Shown: positions 10,776 to 21,203, numbered from the stretch's first letter. The stretch is 51,765 nucleotides of DNA from Silene noctiflora (GCA_009801015.1 VHZZ01000018.1:39502-91266); one strand, 5' to 3'. Numbers and translations: made by a program. Notes: a model not told the origin generated them from the sequence alone.

Positions 10776-13391
10776 TTAAACAGCTAATTGTTGATGTTTT
10801 TGATGAGAATTACCATCATCTTCAACCAAATAAGAGTGAATTAAATTCTTATTATTCACTGATTTACCCATAATTAACGACGAATTAAAATCCGAAACGA
10901 CGAGATTAAGAGGGGATTGAAGCAGAATCATTTCTCTTTGAAGGGAAGAACAATATGTGTGAAATGTATTTGGTGTCACATTTAAATTAAATCCCAAACC
11001 AAATAAGAAATCCACTTCTAAGAAATTCATCTCTGTTGTGCTTATTCCTCCTATTTTTGCATAATATGCATTGTTGTAATACCTGAAATAAATTGTTATA
11101 ACGGATGTAAGAAATATAAATAAATAAATAAATAACGTGAATAAATACAAGATTATTTAAAAATGTTCAAATTAAAAGTAATTTATAAATTATACTAGAA
11201 TAAAACGATCTGAAACTGTCAAACGAGTATTTGCTATAAAATAGAACAACTTATTCACAAGATTATGTAAAAATGTTCAAATTAATTCATAAATTATATT
11301 AGAATAAAACGATCTGAAACTCTCAGACGTGTATTTCCTATAAAAAGAACAACTTATTTATTATTACTATCAAGAAATTAGTGGTTTTATGAAAAAAGAT
11401 TGCTTTCAATATAAAACCGTGTCACACAAGATTCACAAGATTATGTAAAAACTTGAAAATGTTATAACGGAGGTAAGAAATATATATACGGATTTTCTAA
11501 ATGTTAATAACTTAATTAGAGAAATATTGTTGAAAATATACCATGATAAATTAGAATAAAAACTCATTTATTCTTAACAATATATCTCTACTTAGTTTAT
11601 TATCACGTGCTCTTAGGGCACATGTTAAAAAAACTCATATACAAATAACGGAATAAATACAAGATTATATAAGAAATTAATCAAATTAAAAGTAATTAAC
11701 AAATTATAGAATAAGACGGTCCTTTACTATAAGAAAACAACTCATTTATTGATCTCAATAAATGTGCGATTTTAAGGAAAACGGACCGTCTCCCACAAAC
11801 CGTGTCACACAATAACTACTGAAAGTAATTATTTCGGTAATTATGAGAATAATTTGATGTAATTTAATAAGTTATCACATAAATGTCATTATGATTAAGG
11901 GAATAATCAAAATTAAGGACTTCCCATGTGAAATTATCATGATTATTATGTTAATTATTTCAAATCATGTGCAAAGATATAGCCATAGGAGAGTAGCTTT
12001 CAGGGTAGCTGTGCTTAGTTGGTCATCTATGAACATAATATAATTTGTAATTAAAAAAAAAATTGATTTAATTTGATAAAGACTCATACATTTACTTGTG
12101 CAACTAAAGCTTATAAAATGACACATAAACATTGACAATAATTGCAAAATTTGTCTAATCATTTTGTCAAATTACATGAAATCAACCTACTAAATATCTC
12201 AATATATAAACGACGTTTTAGCCTAATCGTTAAGACATGTGGACAATGAATTCCACGTTCAGATTCTCCTTCCTTAATTATCTCGACATGTCGACAATAG
12301 ATCCCATATTCAGAACCCTCATTTTATATTGTATCGACATTGTGCCTCAACCCGTCAACCGCCTCCCTTTTTTTTTTTAAAGAAAAAAAAAAAAGAAAAA
12401 TAGATTGCAGTCATAATCTGACATTTATACTGTATGAAATTTTAGATAGAAATATCAATAGATTAAATCCACCCACCCATAAGTCAACCACTCAAGCCAA
12501 TATTTTCATTTCACTTAAAAAAATTAAAATTAAATAAAAATTCAAATTCAAAATGCCTTTTTTCTCCACAAGTAGGTCTCGTGAGAGACCGTCTCTCACT
12601 AATTTAGTGGGTCTCTCACCCCATCATGTGAGAGGTCTCTCAATAACGCTAGAAGTTTGTGTGTTTCTCCGCAATTCCAATTGAAAATCACACATAATCA
12701 ATTAATTGAGCAACAATCATAAAACCCAACAATCAAATTCCAAACATTGTTTGACCATGACGGGATTTAAACTCAGGTCATGACTCGTGAATTTACCAAC
12801 TAAGCTAGCTGATATCCGTATCAAATTGCCAACATTGTACTAATAAACAAAACAAATTATGAAATTATGCATCTAAAACTCATGATTAATTAATTTTAGT
12901 CTTCCGTTTCAAGCCAATTTTATACGTTTGATTAAAATACATTTCACATTCACCAATACAGAATATTGAACAAACGTATGAAATTGGCTTGAACAGAGTG
13001 AATATACATAATCCGAGAGTAAGAAAGAAAAAACTTACAAATCATCCATGAATTTAGCAGCAACAAGAACACTAGTAATCAACAAACGATGAACATTGAA
13101 CGAATTAATAAGCAACAATGGTTGTCTTTGAGTAAAACGATCAAGATAAACATATGAAACGACAAAGCAACTAGGGCTACAATTTGCATACTTAAAAATC
13201 CTTTCTAAATAAGATTGTATGGAAATTGTAGGAGGAGTTAACCCATGAAAGACTGAAACTTTTTGATGATGATGATGATGAGGTTTAGATAGAGTTTCAA
13301 TGTCGTTCGATTCCGCGACACGTTGAAGAAGAGAAGAAAGGAAGCTTATCATCTTTGGCATTGAGCTTGAGCTACTCATAAGCTCTCCCAT
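10776..13391 (-). CDS. CYCP4;1: P/U-type cyclin, CYCP4;1-like
   Basis: Exons are 13391-13039 and 11082-10776 on the minus strand, with a 1956-bp GT-AG intron whose junction rebuilds MDDLYYNNAYYAK; 219 aa. The N-terminal helix (SFLSSLLQRVAESND), a His run (38-42), the core VFHGLTPPTISIQSYLERI, and SFNVHRLLITSVLVAAKF are cyclin-P family features. The C-terminus ends HQKHQQLAV, close to what I recall of Arabidopsis CYCP4;1. These cyclins resemble yeast PHO80 and bind cyclin-dependent kinases. They are linked to nutrient- or sugar-dependent cell-cycle entry; the partner here is inferred. The start at 13391 gives the family-typical short N-terminus. The promoter side is crowded with MITEs from 13593. 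The His run is encoded by a CAT/CAC repeat. Confidence 0.92.
12205..12310 (+). repeat. Possible tRNA-derived SINE head, duplicated
   Basis: TAGCCTAATCGTTAAG resembles an RNA polymerase III A box, and about 35 bases on GTTCAGATTCTCC resembles a B box. A shortened second version (GTCGACAATAGATCCCA..TTCAGAACC) follows. No tail or target duplication was found, so this is only suggestive. Confidence 0.3.
12755..12822 (-). repeat. tRNA-like sequence or SINE head
   Basis: On the minus strand TAGCTTAGTTGGTAAA (A-box-like) is followed about 25 bases later by GAGTTTAAATCCC (B-box-like). The spacing fits a tRNA-derived promoter, but no acceptor stem or cloverleaf is apparent. A retroposed fragment is more likely than a functional tRNA gene. 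Confidence 0.35.
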
Positions 13392-13499
13392 GGTGATGAT
13401 ATTTTTTTTTTCTATTTTTTTTTGGTTGTGTTTTGGAATGTTATGGAAAAAAGTGTGTTTCCTTCATGGGTTTGTATTTTTTGTATGAAAGTTAGGACA

Positions 13500-13512
13500 T
13501 AAATATAGATGG
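13500..13512 (-). promoter_or_regulatory. Candidate TATA box of the cyclin gene
   Basis: On the minus strand CTATATTTATG lies about 110-120 bases upstream of the cyclin ATG, a plausible TATA box position with a leader of about 80 bases. There is only the motif and its distance to support it. Confidence 0.35.
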
Positions 13513-13592
13513 ATTGTGTGTATTGGTTAAATAAGGAAAATGGGGTTAGGTTTTAAATGACCAAATTGCCCTTGTCTTGTTGGTTGAATAAT

Positions 13593-13789
13593 GAAAGCGT
13601 CTTGCTTGGGACGGGCACTATCCGTCACAAGCTAAAAACGGATAGTGCCCCTCTCACAATAAAACAAGTAGGAGGACAAGTTGATGGAAAATGGAGCATC
13701 CATATTTGGTGCCACTTGCATATTGTGAGAGGGGCACTATCCGTCTTCAGCTTGTGACAGATAGTGCCCGTCTTCAACGAGAATTTGTG
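13593..13789 (+). mobile_element. MITE with perfect 9-bp TSD, upstream of the cyclin
   Basis: The element runs from GAAAGCGTCTTGC to GAGAATTTGTG and is flanked by TTGAATAAT at 13584-13592 and 13790-13798, a perfect 9-bp duplication. The inner arms (ACTATCCGTCACAAGCT and its complement) form a long imperfect hairpin. It sits about 200 bp upstream of the cyclin start codon, so it lies in or next to that promoter. Confidence 0.88.
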
Positions 13790-13801
13790 TTGAATAATAT
13801 A

Positions 13802-14078
13802 CTCCCTAGTCCCTCCTATTCAGCCTAATGTTCCCCTTGCTCTAATATATGTAGTGGCGGAGCCAGGATTTGAGCTTAGGGAGGGCGAAACATTTTAGGG
13901 GGGCTAATGGGTAAAAATATAAGGCACACTCGAAAAAAATCGAAAAATTTAACTAAAAACTTTGAAAAATTCAATCACCAGGGGGGCGACCGCCCCTGCT
14001 AGCCCCCCTAGTTCCACCACTGAATATATGTGAGAGGTATTATAATAAAATGAGAACATTAGACTGAATAAGAGGGAG
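13802..14078. mobile_element. Stowaway-like MITE carrying a nested hAT MITE
   Basis: Termini CTCCCTAGTCCCTCC and GAGGGAG are inverted, and the outer 25-30 bases pair (TATTCAGCCTAATGTTC against GAACATTAGACTGAATA). TA dinucleotides flank at 13800-13801 and 14079-14080, as for Tc1/mariner-type Stowaway MITEs. Without the nested 171-bp element and one 8-bp duplication it would be about 98 bp. Confidence 0.85.
13852..14022 (+). mobile_element. hAT-type MITE nested in Stowaway
   Basis: The ends are TAGTGGCGGAGCCAG and CTAGTTCCACCACTG, imperfect inverted repeats. A perfect 8-bp duplication AATATATG flanks it at 13844-13851 and 14023-14030. Inside, GGGGGGCGACCGCCCC forms a GC-rich hairpin near the right end. 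Same family as 2638-2910. Confidence 0.87.
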
Positions 14079-14282
14079 TAAGAAATATTTGTTTTAAATG
14101 ACCACTTCACTATCTATTGTGTATGAAAAAATTTACTACTACTCATATATTATGATAAAATAAAGTGCAGTGATATTTTGTAGAACGTATTTTCTATCCC
14201 ATATGAATTTCTCGCCTTGTGTGTTATTGCCTTAATTTTCTGACACGTTATTATAATGCGAGATTCACCCAATTTTTTAATT

Positions 14283-14770
14283 CAGTGACTAAGACTCTGT
14301 TTGGTAAAACTAGTTGAAAAGGTAGCTGAAACCTAAAAAGTTAACTGAAACTTCAAAATGTGACTGATAAGGTAGCTGAAAAGGTAACTGATTATATAGA
14401 AAATGTTTGGCAAACTAGCTGAAAAGCTAATTGATTTTTAGTGAAATGACGTAAAAGAATATAATAATAATTTAATATTATAGATTGAAGGGGTAAATCG
14501 GGAAAATTAAACATTTCAGGTACTTGAAATCTAAAATGCTACCTTAGGTAACATTTCATTCCGGGTAACTTATTTGCTACAAAATGCGCTGCTACTTGCC
14601 AAACACATGCGAAAAAATAACACATGGGAAAAAATAAGCCATCTGGAAAATTTGTCAAAAAAGCTACTTCGGTGAAAAAAGATACCTGAAATGCGTTAAA
14701 AAAAAAGCCCCTAATAATGGTGATGTTTCCAATAAAATGATAATAAGACTCAATATGGAACATGAAAGTG
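14283..14770. repeat. Dispersed TGTTTGG repeat, non-autonomous DNA transposon
   Basis: It begins near CTCTGTTTGGTAAAAC and contains repeated GAAAAGGTAGCTGA-type blocks and GTTTGGCAAACTAGCTG. A second copy starts at 51571 and is cut by the right edge. The TGTTTGG/CCAAACA inverted motifs (14289, 14599) suggest hAT or Harbinger ancestry. Limits on the right are uncertain. Confidence 0.55.
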
Positions 14771-15039
14771 AAAAAAAAAAAAAAAATTTAAACTCAATAG
14801 GTGTTGATTAGAAGTATTTCCCAACACAAGATTGTTGAAGTACGACTTCCAAGATTTTTTTTTTCTTTCCAAAAGCTTGGACTCAATTTTTTTTTTTTTT
14901 TTTTTGAGACGGTAGGACTCAATTTTTTTCTTACAGTAGCATTTTTACTTACATCAACTAACTTTGGTGAGATACGATTTTGATTTTGATTTTGAGTAAA
15001 AAGTCATTAGGCTAATTCAAAATTTAACATATCCAAAAA
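14771..15039. other. Spacer with homopolymer runs
   Basis: Long A and T runs (A15 near 14772, T18 near 14887) in otherwise featureless AT-rich sequence; no gene seen. Confidence 0.5.
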
Positions 15040-15184
15040 CAGTTCGTCTCCCTTGTGACCGTCACAAGCTTGCGACGTCTCATAGTCTCTCTCCCACTCA
15101 CTTTTCCACTTGCTTTCCCACTTGCTTTTTGTCTCACGTCACAAGCTTGTGACGAAATAATGTCGTCACAAATGAGAATTTGCC
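15040..15184 (+). mobile_element. Short MITE, 9-bp-TSD family
   Basis: A 145-bp variant from CAGTTCGTCTCCC to GAGAATTTGCC. The 9-bp duplication ATCCAAAAA is perfect at 15031-15039 and 15185-15193. The interior carries GTCACAAGCTTGCGACG and GTCACAAGCTTGTGACG palindromes and repeated CCACTTGCTTT. Confidence 0.85.
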
Positions 15185-15316
15185 ATCCAAAAAAAGCTAG
15201 ATTAATGTACTCCTATAAGCTAGTTCATGTGGTAGCTTATCAAAGCTGTAAAGCGTGTGGATAGATTTGTGTTGAAATACATTGCATGGAAAAAGCTAGA
15301 ACTCTAGATCACAAAA

Positions 15317-15792
15317 TTGCAAAAAGTAAAAATAAATGTGGATCAATCATTTGAGACTTTGGATGGCGGATCGCTTCCTCCGGCAGATTTGCTGCTTTAT
15401 TCGTGGGACAGAGGGCGGGATGTGTGCGTCGATCTGACAGGATCTTCTCACTTGACTCAGACTGGGTTGACTGATTTTGTGTCCGACCAGGTTGTTGCTG
15501 ATGCTGCTCAGCGTAAGTGTGCTAAGTACAGGGATTTATGCGCGTCAGCTGGTTATGGTTTCCTTCCCTTCTCCTTTTCTTCACTTGGGGAGCTGGATTC
15601 GGATGTTGTTGCCTTGCTTAAGCGGATTCAGAAATTCTCTGCGTCTCAGGATGCAGGGGCTCGTGCGACTGCTTATATTTTTACTAGACTTAGCTTTGCT
15701 GATGTTAAGGGGGTGGGAGCCCAAATTGTATCTCGGCTTCCCACCAATTTCTTGTAAACTTTAATGTTAGATCAATGAAAGCTGCGCACTTC

Positions 15793-15832
<40 letters not shown>
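15317..15832 (+). mobile_element. 5'-truncated retroelement, C-terminal domain plus TAA tail
   Basis: An open frame of 146 codons ends at 15757. From about residue 20 the protein contains LPPADLLLYSWDRGRDVCVD, LTGSSHLTQTG, GYGFLPFSFSSLGELDSD, ALLKRIQKF and GAQIVSRLPTNFL. I recall this as the C-terminus of plant proteins annotated as reverse transcriptase-containing. The pattern of D/V-D, A-KY, G-FLPF is reminiscent of a PD-(D/E)XK nuclease fold, which is inference. The frame is followed by about 40 bases and then (AAT)n at 15794-15831, which could be the simple tail of a non-LTR-like element. No ATG-led gene or upstream polymerase is present. The ORF is uninterrupted, so the insertion may be fairly recent. 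Confidence 0.65.
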
Positions 15833-15835
<3 letters not shown>

Positions 15836-15995
15836 CAACCTAGTGGGTTGTATTTAAGCATTTAATACCCTTCCAAATTTGGTATTAATTTAGAAATTAG
15901 AGAATAATTTACACACGAATCAATGCAATTAATGCATGTATTAAGTATTTATTTCCTTTTTTAGCTCCTTTAATACAACCCAATGGGTTGTATTT
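15831..15995. repeat. Twin 22-bp palindromes, possible fold-back MITE
   Basis: AATACAACCTAGTGGGTTGT at the left and AATACAACCCAATGGGTTGT at the right are each near-palindromes and are 140 bp apart. Both are preceded by AAT-rich repeats. The structure suggests a fold-back element whose ends are themselves hairpins. Confidence 0.5.
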
Positions 15996-16023
15996 ATCAT
16001 TTCCCTAATAATAATAATAATAA

Positions 16024-16912
16024 CTAGTATAGTTCCCGTGCAAATGCAGTATTTTAGATACGGGTGTTTGAGAATTTTATAATTAATTAAACTAATGTAA
16101 TTTACCTTTTATTTTGAAAAAGGTAGAAAATTTGTATATATAATTCCAAGGAGATATTTTATTAGTCTTCCTTATGTAAAAGTTAAACAATAATTGATGT
16201 TATAAAACTAATTAGGACATAAATATTGTTTAATTGTAAATATAGATAGTCAAAAGTCAACATTAATTAATTAAGAAATAAATATTGTCTAGCAGAATAT
16301 CACTAGTTGGACGGGAAATTTGAGCGGAAGAATTTAGAGATGTGTTAATCCTTTAATATACCCGGGATGTTACTATTTGGAGAATATTCCTGTCATTTAC
16401 GAATAACATTATTAATTCTCTCCCATGATGCCCTAATACAAACAATGGGTAGGTCTCATTAATTACTTATTATTAGTATGAATTCTGCTCAAAAGTGCGG
16501 TTTTTTTAGATAAAGATGTTATATTCTTTTCTATTCTTAAATAATTGACATTTTTATTTTACGAGGTTAACCTTTAAATTCAATTTATACAAAAATATAT
16601 TGGTTAAAAAATTATAAAAATTACACCATAAAATTCTTTACGAATAAAGCTTTAATATGACTATCCATTTCAATATATTTAGTCATATATTTTGAGAGAT
16701 ATTGAAGAAAGAAGTGAGTGTCTCGAAAAGTGAGAATGACAATTAAAAAAGAACCGAGGGAGTATTACTTTAAGAGGGTAGCTAGGTAATTTGCCCTGTT
16801 TATTTAAAAGTTAAAAATGTCTTTTGAAAATATTATGACCATAATTATGGTCAATATTTGTCATCGAATTAAATAGGAGGCATATATTGTGTAATAGTAA
16901 ATATATAGATTG
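16024..16912 (-). mobile_element. Possible degraded Helitron 3' end
   Basis: A|CTAG at 16024 followed by CCCGT..ACGGG complements (16034-16064) resembles the minus-strand Helitron terminus at 17689. A possible 5' end (A|TCTATATATTTAC on the minus strand near 16912) is weak. The stretch between is AT-rich with no coding region. Confidence 0.3.
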
Positions 16913-17688
16913 TGGAACCAATGATGTAAATATTCTAAAGTAGTATGTCACCTAGGCGGAATTTTTTTGAGATTTCTTAATTTTTTAGTAATACGGGGAT
17001 TATCATGATTTTATCTCATATTATTAAAACGACGATCTTGATGTTGACGTCGTCTGAACTCAGATTATAAATATCATTTTTCATAACTAGAATTCTATCA
17101 TTTTTCGGTTGTCGAATAATTAGTGTTGAGTTATAATAGATATAACAACAAAGTTTATTTATATGGTATGTACTCCCTAGTCCATCGTCCTCGAGAATAT
17201 TTGTCTTTATTTTATTAATTTTAACAATATTTATATTTAGTTTCACGTTAGTAATTATGACATGATATTACATTAAATATTGATAAAAAAATGTCCGCTT
17301 TATAATTACGACATATTTCTGTAAAATTAAAAATGTGGTAAATTAATCCAATTCCAACTTTTTAAAAGGGGAATGTCATGCAATTATGCAAAATAAATAT
17401 TGTGATTAAGAAATTTTGTTAAAAGTAATTTTAATAATTAATTTCCACCGACTTATTTGGACATATGACAATTTAATCCTTATTCATTCCATGCAAAATA
17501 TAAACATTTACAAGTCATGATTTTATACCATAATGGTAAAAATGTAGAAAGATTAATGGTAAAAATTAGAAAGATTACAACTTTACATGTGATCACATGT
17601 GGTAGTAATTGTGACCCAAATACAGGGAATACCTACTTGTAAAGATCCCAATTGCATATTTGCATGTGAGAAGAATTTAATCTCCCTA
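16913..17688. other. AT-rich intergenic sequence
   Basis: No gene or clear element end is visible. The reverse-strand frame at 17016-17246 is low-complexity Ile/Asn/Lys sequence and is not supported. Confidence 0.5.
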
Positions 17689-18860
17689 CTAGTTTTAAGC
17701 CCGTGCAAACTTGCACGGTTTGCTTATTTAACAATGTTATTATTAAAATTGACAGAATAGATAAATATTTAAACTTAAATGCACAAAATATAGTCTAAAA
17801 AAACCAATTATATACATACAATAATTACTATAAAGATACAATTTATATTGAGAACCTAATAACATTATAAATTTTTGGAAATTTTCGATATAAATATATT
17901 AGGTGTTGTATTAGATATGAACTTGGTAATTTAAATGAATGTAACAATGAAATGATAGGAAAGTAATTAAATAAGGTTAAAGAACATGGGGGGTCCCATA
18001 CAAAAAAAAAAATGAAAAGAAGCAACCATTCAAAACAATTTAAATGACTCAGCTTTTATACTATTCAGATTGCATCAATTAGACATCATAACATAAAAAC
18101 TGATTTATATATATATAGAAAGATTCCGATAAATTTTCGATTTTTCTAACGTGTTCTCAGTAATGTTCATTGTTCAGTGTAGAGTTGTAGATCATAACTT
18201 TAGAGTCCACCTGTACTCGACTGCTCGTACAAACCGAATTAGTGTAGACTACAACCGTAGAGAAATTTTATGTCAATCGAATCGAGGTTTAAATTGTCAT
18301 CTTATGCAATTGATAATTATTTCGTAATTAAGTGAGAGTTTTTAATTATTCGGTTAATTAAAATATAAATAATCTAATAATGTTCTAAACCTATGGAGTG
18401 AATTTAGATTTTGTGTGAGTTGTCATGTTATTAGAGAGTTGTGGAAAAGCTAGCAAAAGGAATAAAGGGAGTGTTGAACTGTTGAGGAAGTTCTATTATC
18501 TACTGGAAAGCTTGTTCTTTAAAAAAAAACATTTGATACTAATCCCAATCCATGAATTGAAACATTTTCTGACAATTCCAGTAATGAATTATCATGGTAA
18601 TTATTAAATTAATATACATAATTAAGTAAACAAAACACGAGATCCTATTCTTTTGTATTGAGTGGAACCGATTTTTAAAGTAAGCTAAATGAAGATAAAT
18701 TGAATTAAAATTTCTCAGATGATTAGAGCTGAAATAAAGCCGAAAAGAACAGGGTCAGTCGTAGCAGTAATTAAATTTATCATGTTAAATGAGCTAATAA
18801 GCATATATTAAGTAGTAATTAACTTCAAACTTCTACTTGACTTAGCACAAATTACATTTA

Positions 18861-19803
18861 GGGTTTTTTTATATGGTAACCCTCAATTTTTTCGGATTCC
18901 ACATGGTAACCCTGCATTTCAGAAAAAAAAAATGGTAACCCTGTAGTGCATTATTAGGTATTACCGTAACCCTTAATTATATTTCCGTCAATTTGCATCG
19001 TTAAGTGGCTGATATGGCGTGTGACTTGGCTAATTAAGCAAATGACATGGAAAACACCCAAATAATAATTAAAAAAAAAATCCCTTAACCCTACCTTTCA
19101 CCACCCATCACCACCAACCCCTCCCCGAACTAGTAGCTATCACCTCCTCACGCCACTATTTTGATCGCCGGACGTCACAACTACCACTCCCATTAGAACC
19201 ACTACCATCATCAGCCCCTTTCCTCGGCTCCCCACGCCGGAAGCACCACCATTCCCACTGGCACCCTACCCTAACCACCCCCTCCCCACCCAACTCCGCG
19301 GTCCTGCCTTAAAAACCCCCTTCCTCTCTCCATAAATTCGGGATCTAGTGTTTTTAGTGGAGTGAGATGAGATTAGAAGGCTGGGGGAGAAGATTGAAGG
19401 TCGGGTTAACGACTTTGGAAGGTGGGGCTGGTGTTTTAACGGGTGGCGACGAACGATGAAGGGTGGGGAGACGTTGACGGTAGTTCGACGAAGGTCGGTG
19501 AATAGTGGGGAGGTGCCGACAGTAGTAGTTGTGGTGGTTGTAGCGGAGGTTGTGATTGTGGTGGGTAATAAAGGGAGTAGGTGATAGTTGGGGTATATAG
19601 GGGGAGTCGTCGCTTAGTCATCGCCTACCAACGCCATGTCATCGAAACAACTCACCTACTTAACGGTGAAAATTGACGGAATTATAGTTAAGGGTTACGG
19701 CAATACATAATAATGTACCACAGGGTTACCATTTTTGTTTTCTCAAATGCAGGGTTACCATGTGGAATCCTAAAAAATTAAGGGTTACCTTATAGAATAA
19801 CCC
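18861..19803. mobile_element. Long-TIR element (MULE-like) with GC-rich interior
   Basis: The outer ~150 bases on each side are inverted repeats, roughly 85% alike by eye, containing GGTAACCCT three times per arm, GGATTCCACATGG, CCGTAACCCTTAA and TTCCGTCAATTT. The ends are GGGTT..AACCC with TTTA on both sides, so the target duplication is short or eroded. The 19080-19620 interior is much richer in C/G and trinucleotide-like CCACCA/GGTGG blocks than its surroundings, as if gene-derived sequence had been captured. No intact protein domain is readable, so gene capture is inference. Confidence 0.65.
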
Positions 19804-19849
19804 TTTATAATATGTTGTCATGTCCTAAAATTACATAATTTGCCAATAA

Positions 19850-20034
19850 CAAAGCGTCTCCCTTGTGACGGGTCGGATCCGAAGACGGATAATGCCACTC
19901 ACAAAACGAATAGGGGGGACAAGGTGGGGGCACCCCCATGTGCTTCCCTCTCTCCTCTATTTGGACATTTTGTGAGACAAAATGGTACCCGTCTTCTCGT
20001 TTGTGACGGATACCTTCCATCACAAATGAGAATT
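19850..20034 (+). mobile_element. MITE with perfect 9-bp TSD
   Basis: CAAAGCGTCTCCCTTGTGAC at the left and CACAAATGAGAATT at the right, flanked by TGCCAATAA at 19841-19849 and 20035-20043. The interior is diverged from the main subfamily (GGGGGCACCCCC hairpin). Confidence 0.82.
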
Positions 20035-20941
20035 TGCCAATAAACTATCAATAATGTCATAAACTTGACTAAGTAAATGACATGTAACTAGAAGACAAAA
20101 ATAAATTCGACTCTTAGTACGTTTTTGTAACACCATTCTATTACAGACTCACAGAGTCACAGTACTCGTCCAAAATAAGAAAAAAAAACTCAATAAAAAA
20201 TTCAATAATAATTACTAAGTATAATAAATATTACACTTTGGCAATCTGATATTTAAGAAGTTATTTAGTTTCGACTTATTGTTATTGGTCTGATTTTACC
20301 ATCAAATCGTCCTATAAAATACTTTGTGAAAAAAAATCAAAATAGGCTAGAAACTAAAAATTCCTATATAAAATCATAATCTCAAATATGATACTATGAA
20401 ACGATTTACAATTTTGTTTTATACGTAATATAGGTAAGTCATTTTCAAATAATAGCATCAATAATAGATTTAGTAATTTATAATTTTTTATAAATTTTAT
20501 TTATATTTTAATTAAAAGATTATACTTTAAAATTTAGGAAAATAATATAATTTGAAGCAAAAATAATAATTTAAATCAAATAATTTGAAGCAAAAATAAT
20601 ATTAATTATTAATTTTCTTATTTAGTAAATATATTTAAATTGTAATTAGCTTCTATATTTAAGAAAATGTTTTTTGGAGGGAAAAACTTTGAGATCAGCT
20701 ATTCTTTTAATATATAGGAGATTCTAAAAAAATCAAATCGAAAACGATATTTGTATACAATGCACCAAAAAAATCATAAAAATATAACTAGCCGTCCAAA
20801 CATACAACTGTACATATATATCATGAACAAATCACAATGTTTGTTTGATAATTTCTTGATTCATTTTACTTGATCAAATTTAGTTAAAATAAAGGAGAAA
20901 AATAAGAGGAAAATGTGACATTAGAACGTGCATAACATGTA

Positions 20942-21203
20942 TTCCCTTCCTCCCGGTCATTTGTTATCATTTGGTTTTGACACAAAGACCAAGGAAAAAC
21001 CAAAGTTGGCTGGTTTGAGTGGTAAGGGTTCTCATCTCTTAAACAAGTGGTCAGAGGTTCGATTCCTGACTCTTGCGAATGAAAATGCCAAATTTGGGAG
21101 GGGTTAACCCATTAAATTGCCTTCAGTACCCATTAAAATAGAAAGGATAATAACTGAGACACCCAAAATAGAAAATGATAACAAATAACCGGAACGGAGG
21201 GAG
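20942..21203. mobile_element. Stowaway-like MITE carrying a nested SINE
   Basis: Left arm TTCCCTTCCTCCCGGTCATT and right arm ending CCGGAACGGAGGGAG are inverted for about 30 bases (TTTGTTATCATTT pairs with AAATGATAACAAAT). TA flanks at 20940-20941 and 21204-21205. A SINE-like segment occupies 21000-21134. Confidence 0.78.
21000..21134 (+). mobile_element. tRNA-derived SINE copy (A-tailed family), 3' truncated
   Basis: CCAAAGTTGGCTGGTTTGAG contains an A-box-like motif; GAGGTTCGATTCCTGAC contains a canonical B box (GGTTCGATTCC) about 40 bases downstream. It aligns for about 125 bases with the fuller copy at 46904-47100. No A tail here. Confidence 0.72.

Larger units (their letters stand above)
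11083..13038 (-). other. Cyclin intron with partial tandem repeats
   Basis: The intron holds two adjacent units of about 105-115 bp (roughly 11143-11255 and 11256-11358) sharing AAAATGTTCAAATTAA, AGAATAAAACGATCTGAAAC and AACAACTTATT. A weaker third copy lies near 11650-11750. A patch at 12573-12640 is rich in GAGACC/GTCTCTCAC inverted motifs. No gene is supported within it. Confidence 0.65.
17689..20721 (-). mobile_element. Candidate 3.0-kb non-autonomous Helitron
   Basis: Read on the minus strand it starts A|TCTCCTATATATTAAAAG at 20721 and ends with an 8-bp perfect stem (CCGTGCAA/TTGCACGG, 2-nt loop, 17701-17718), then eight bases, then CTAG|T at 17689. A 5' TC, a GC-rich hairpin shortly before 3' CTRR, and insertion between A and T are the Helitron hallmarks. 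No Rep/helicase coding is present, so it is non-autonomous. Inside lie the long-TIR element 18861-19803 and a MITE at 19850-20034. The two ends could belong to different copies, so the span is less certain than each end. Confidence 0.55.

Noticed and set aside
15477-15764. 95-codon frame overlapping the retroelement domain
   Set aside because: Shifted-frame shadow of the 15317-15757 frame, which has the recognisable residues.
19436-19621. Pro/Ser-rich reverse-strand frame inside the long-TIR element
   Set aside because: Low-complexity translation of CCACCA/GGTGG-like DNA with no start context or domain.
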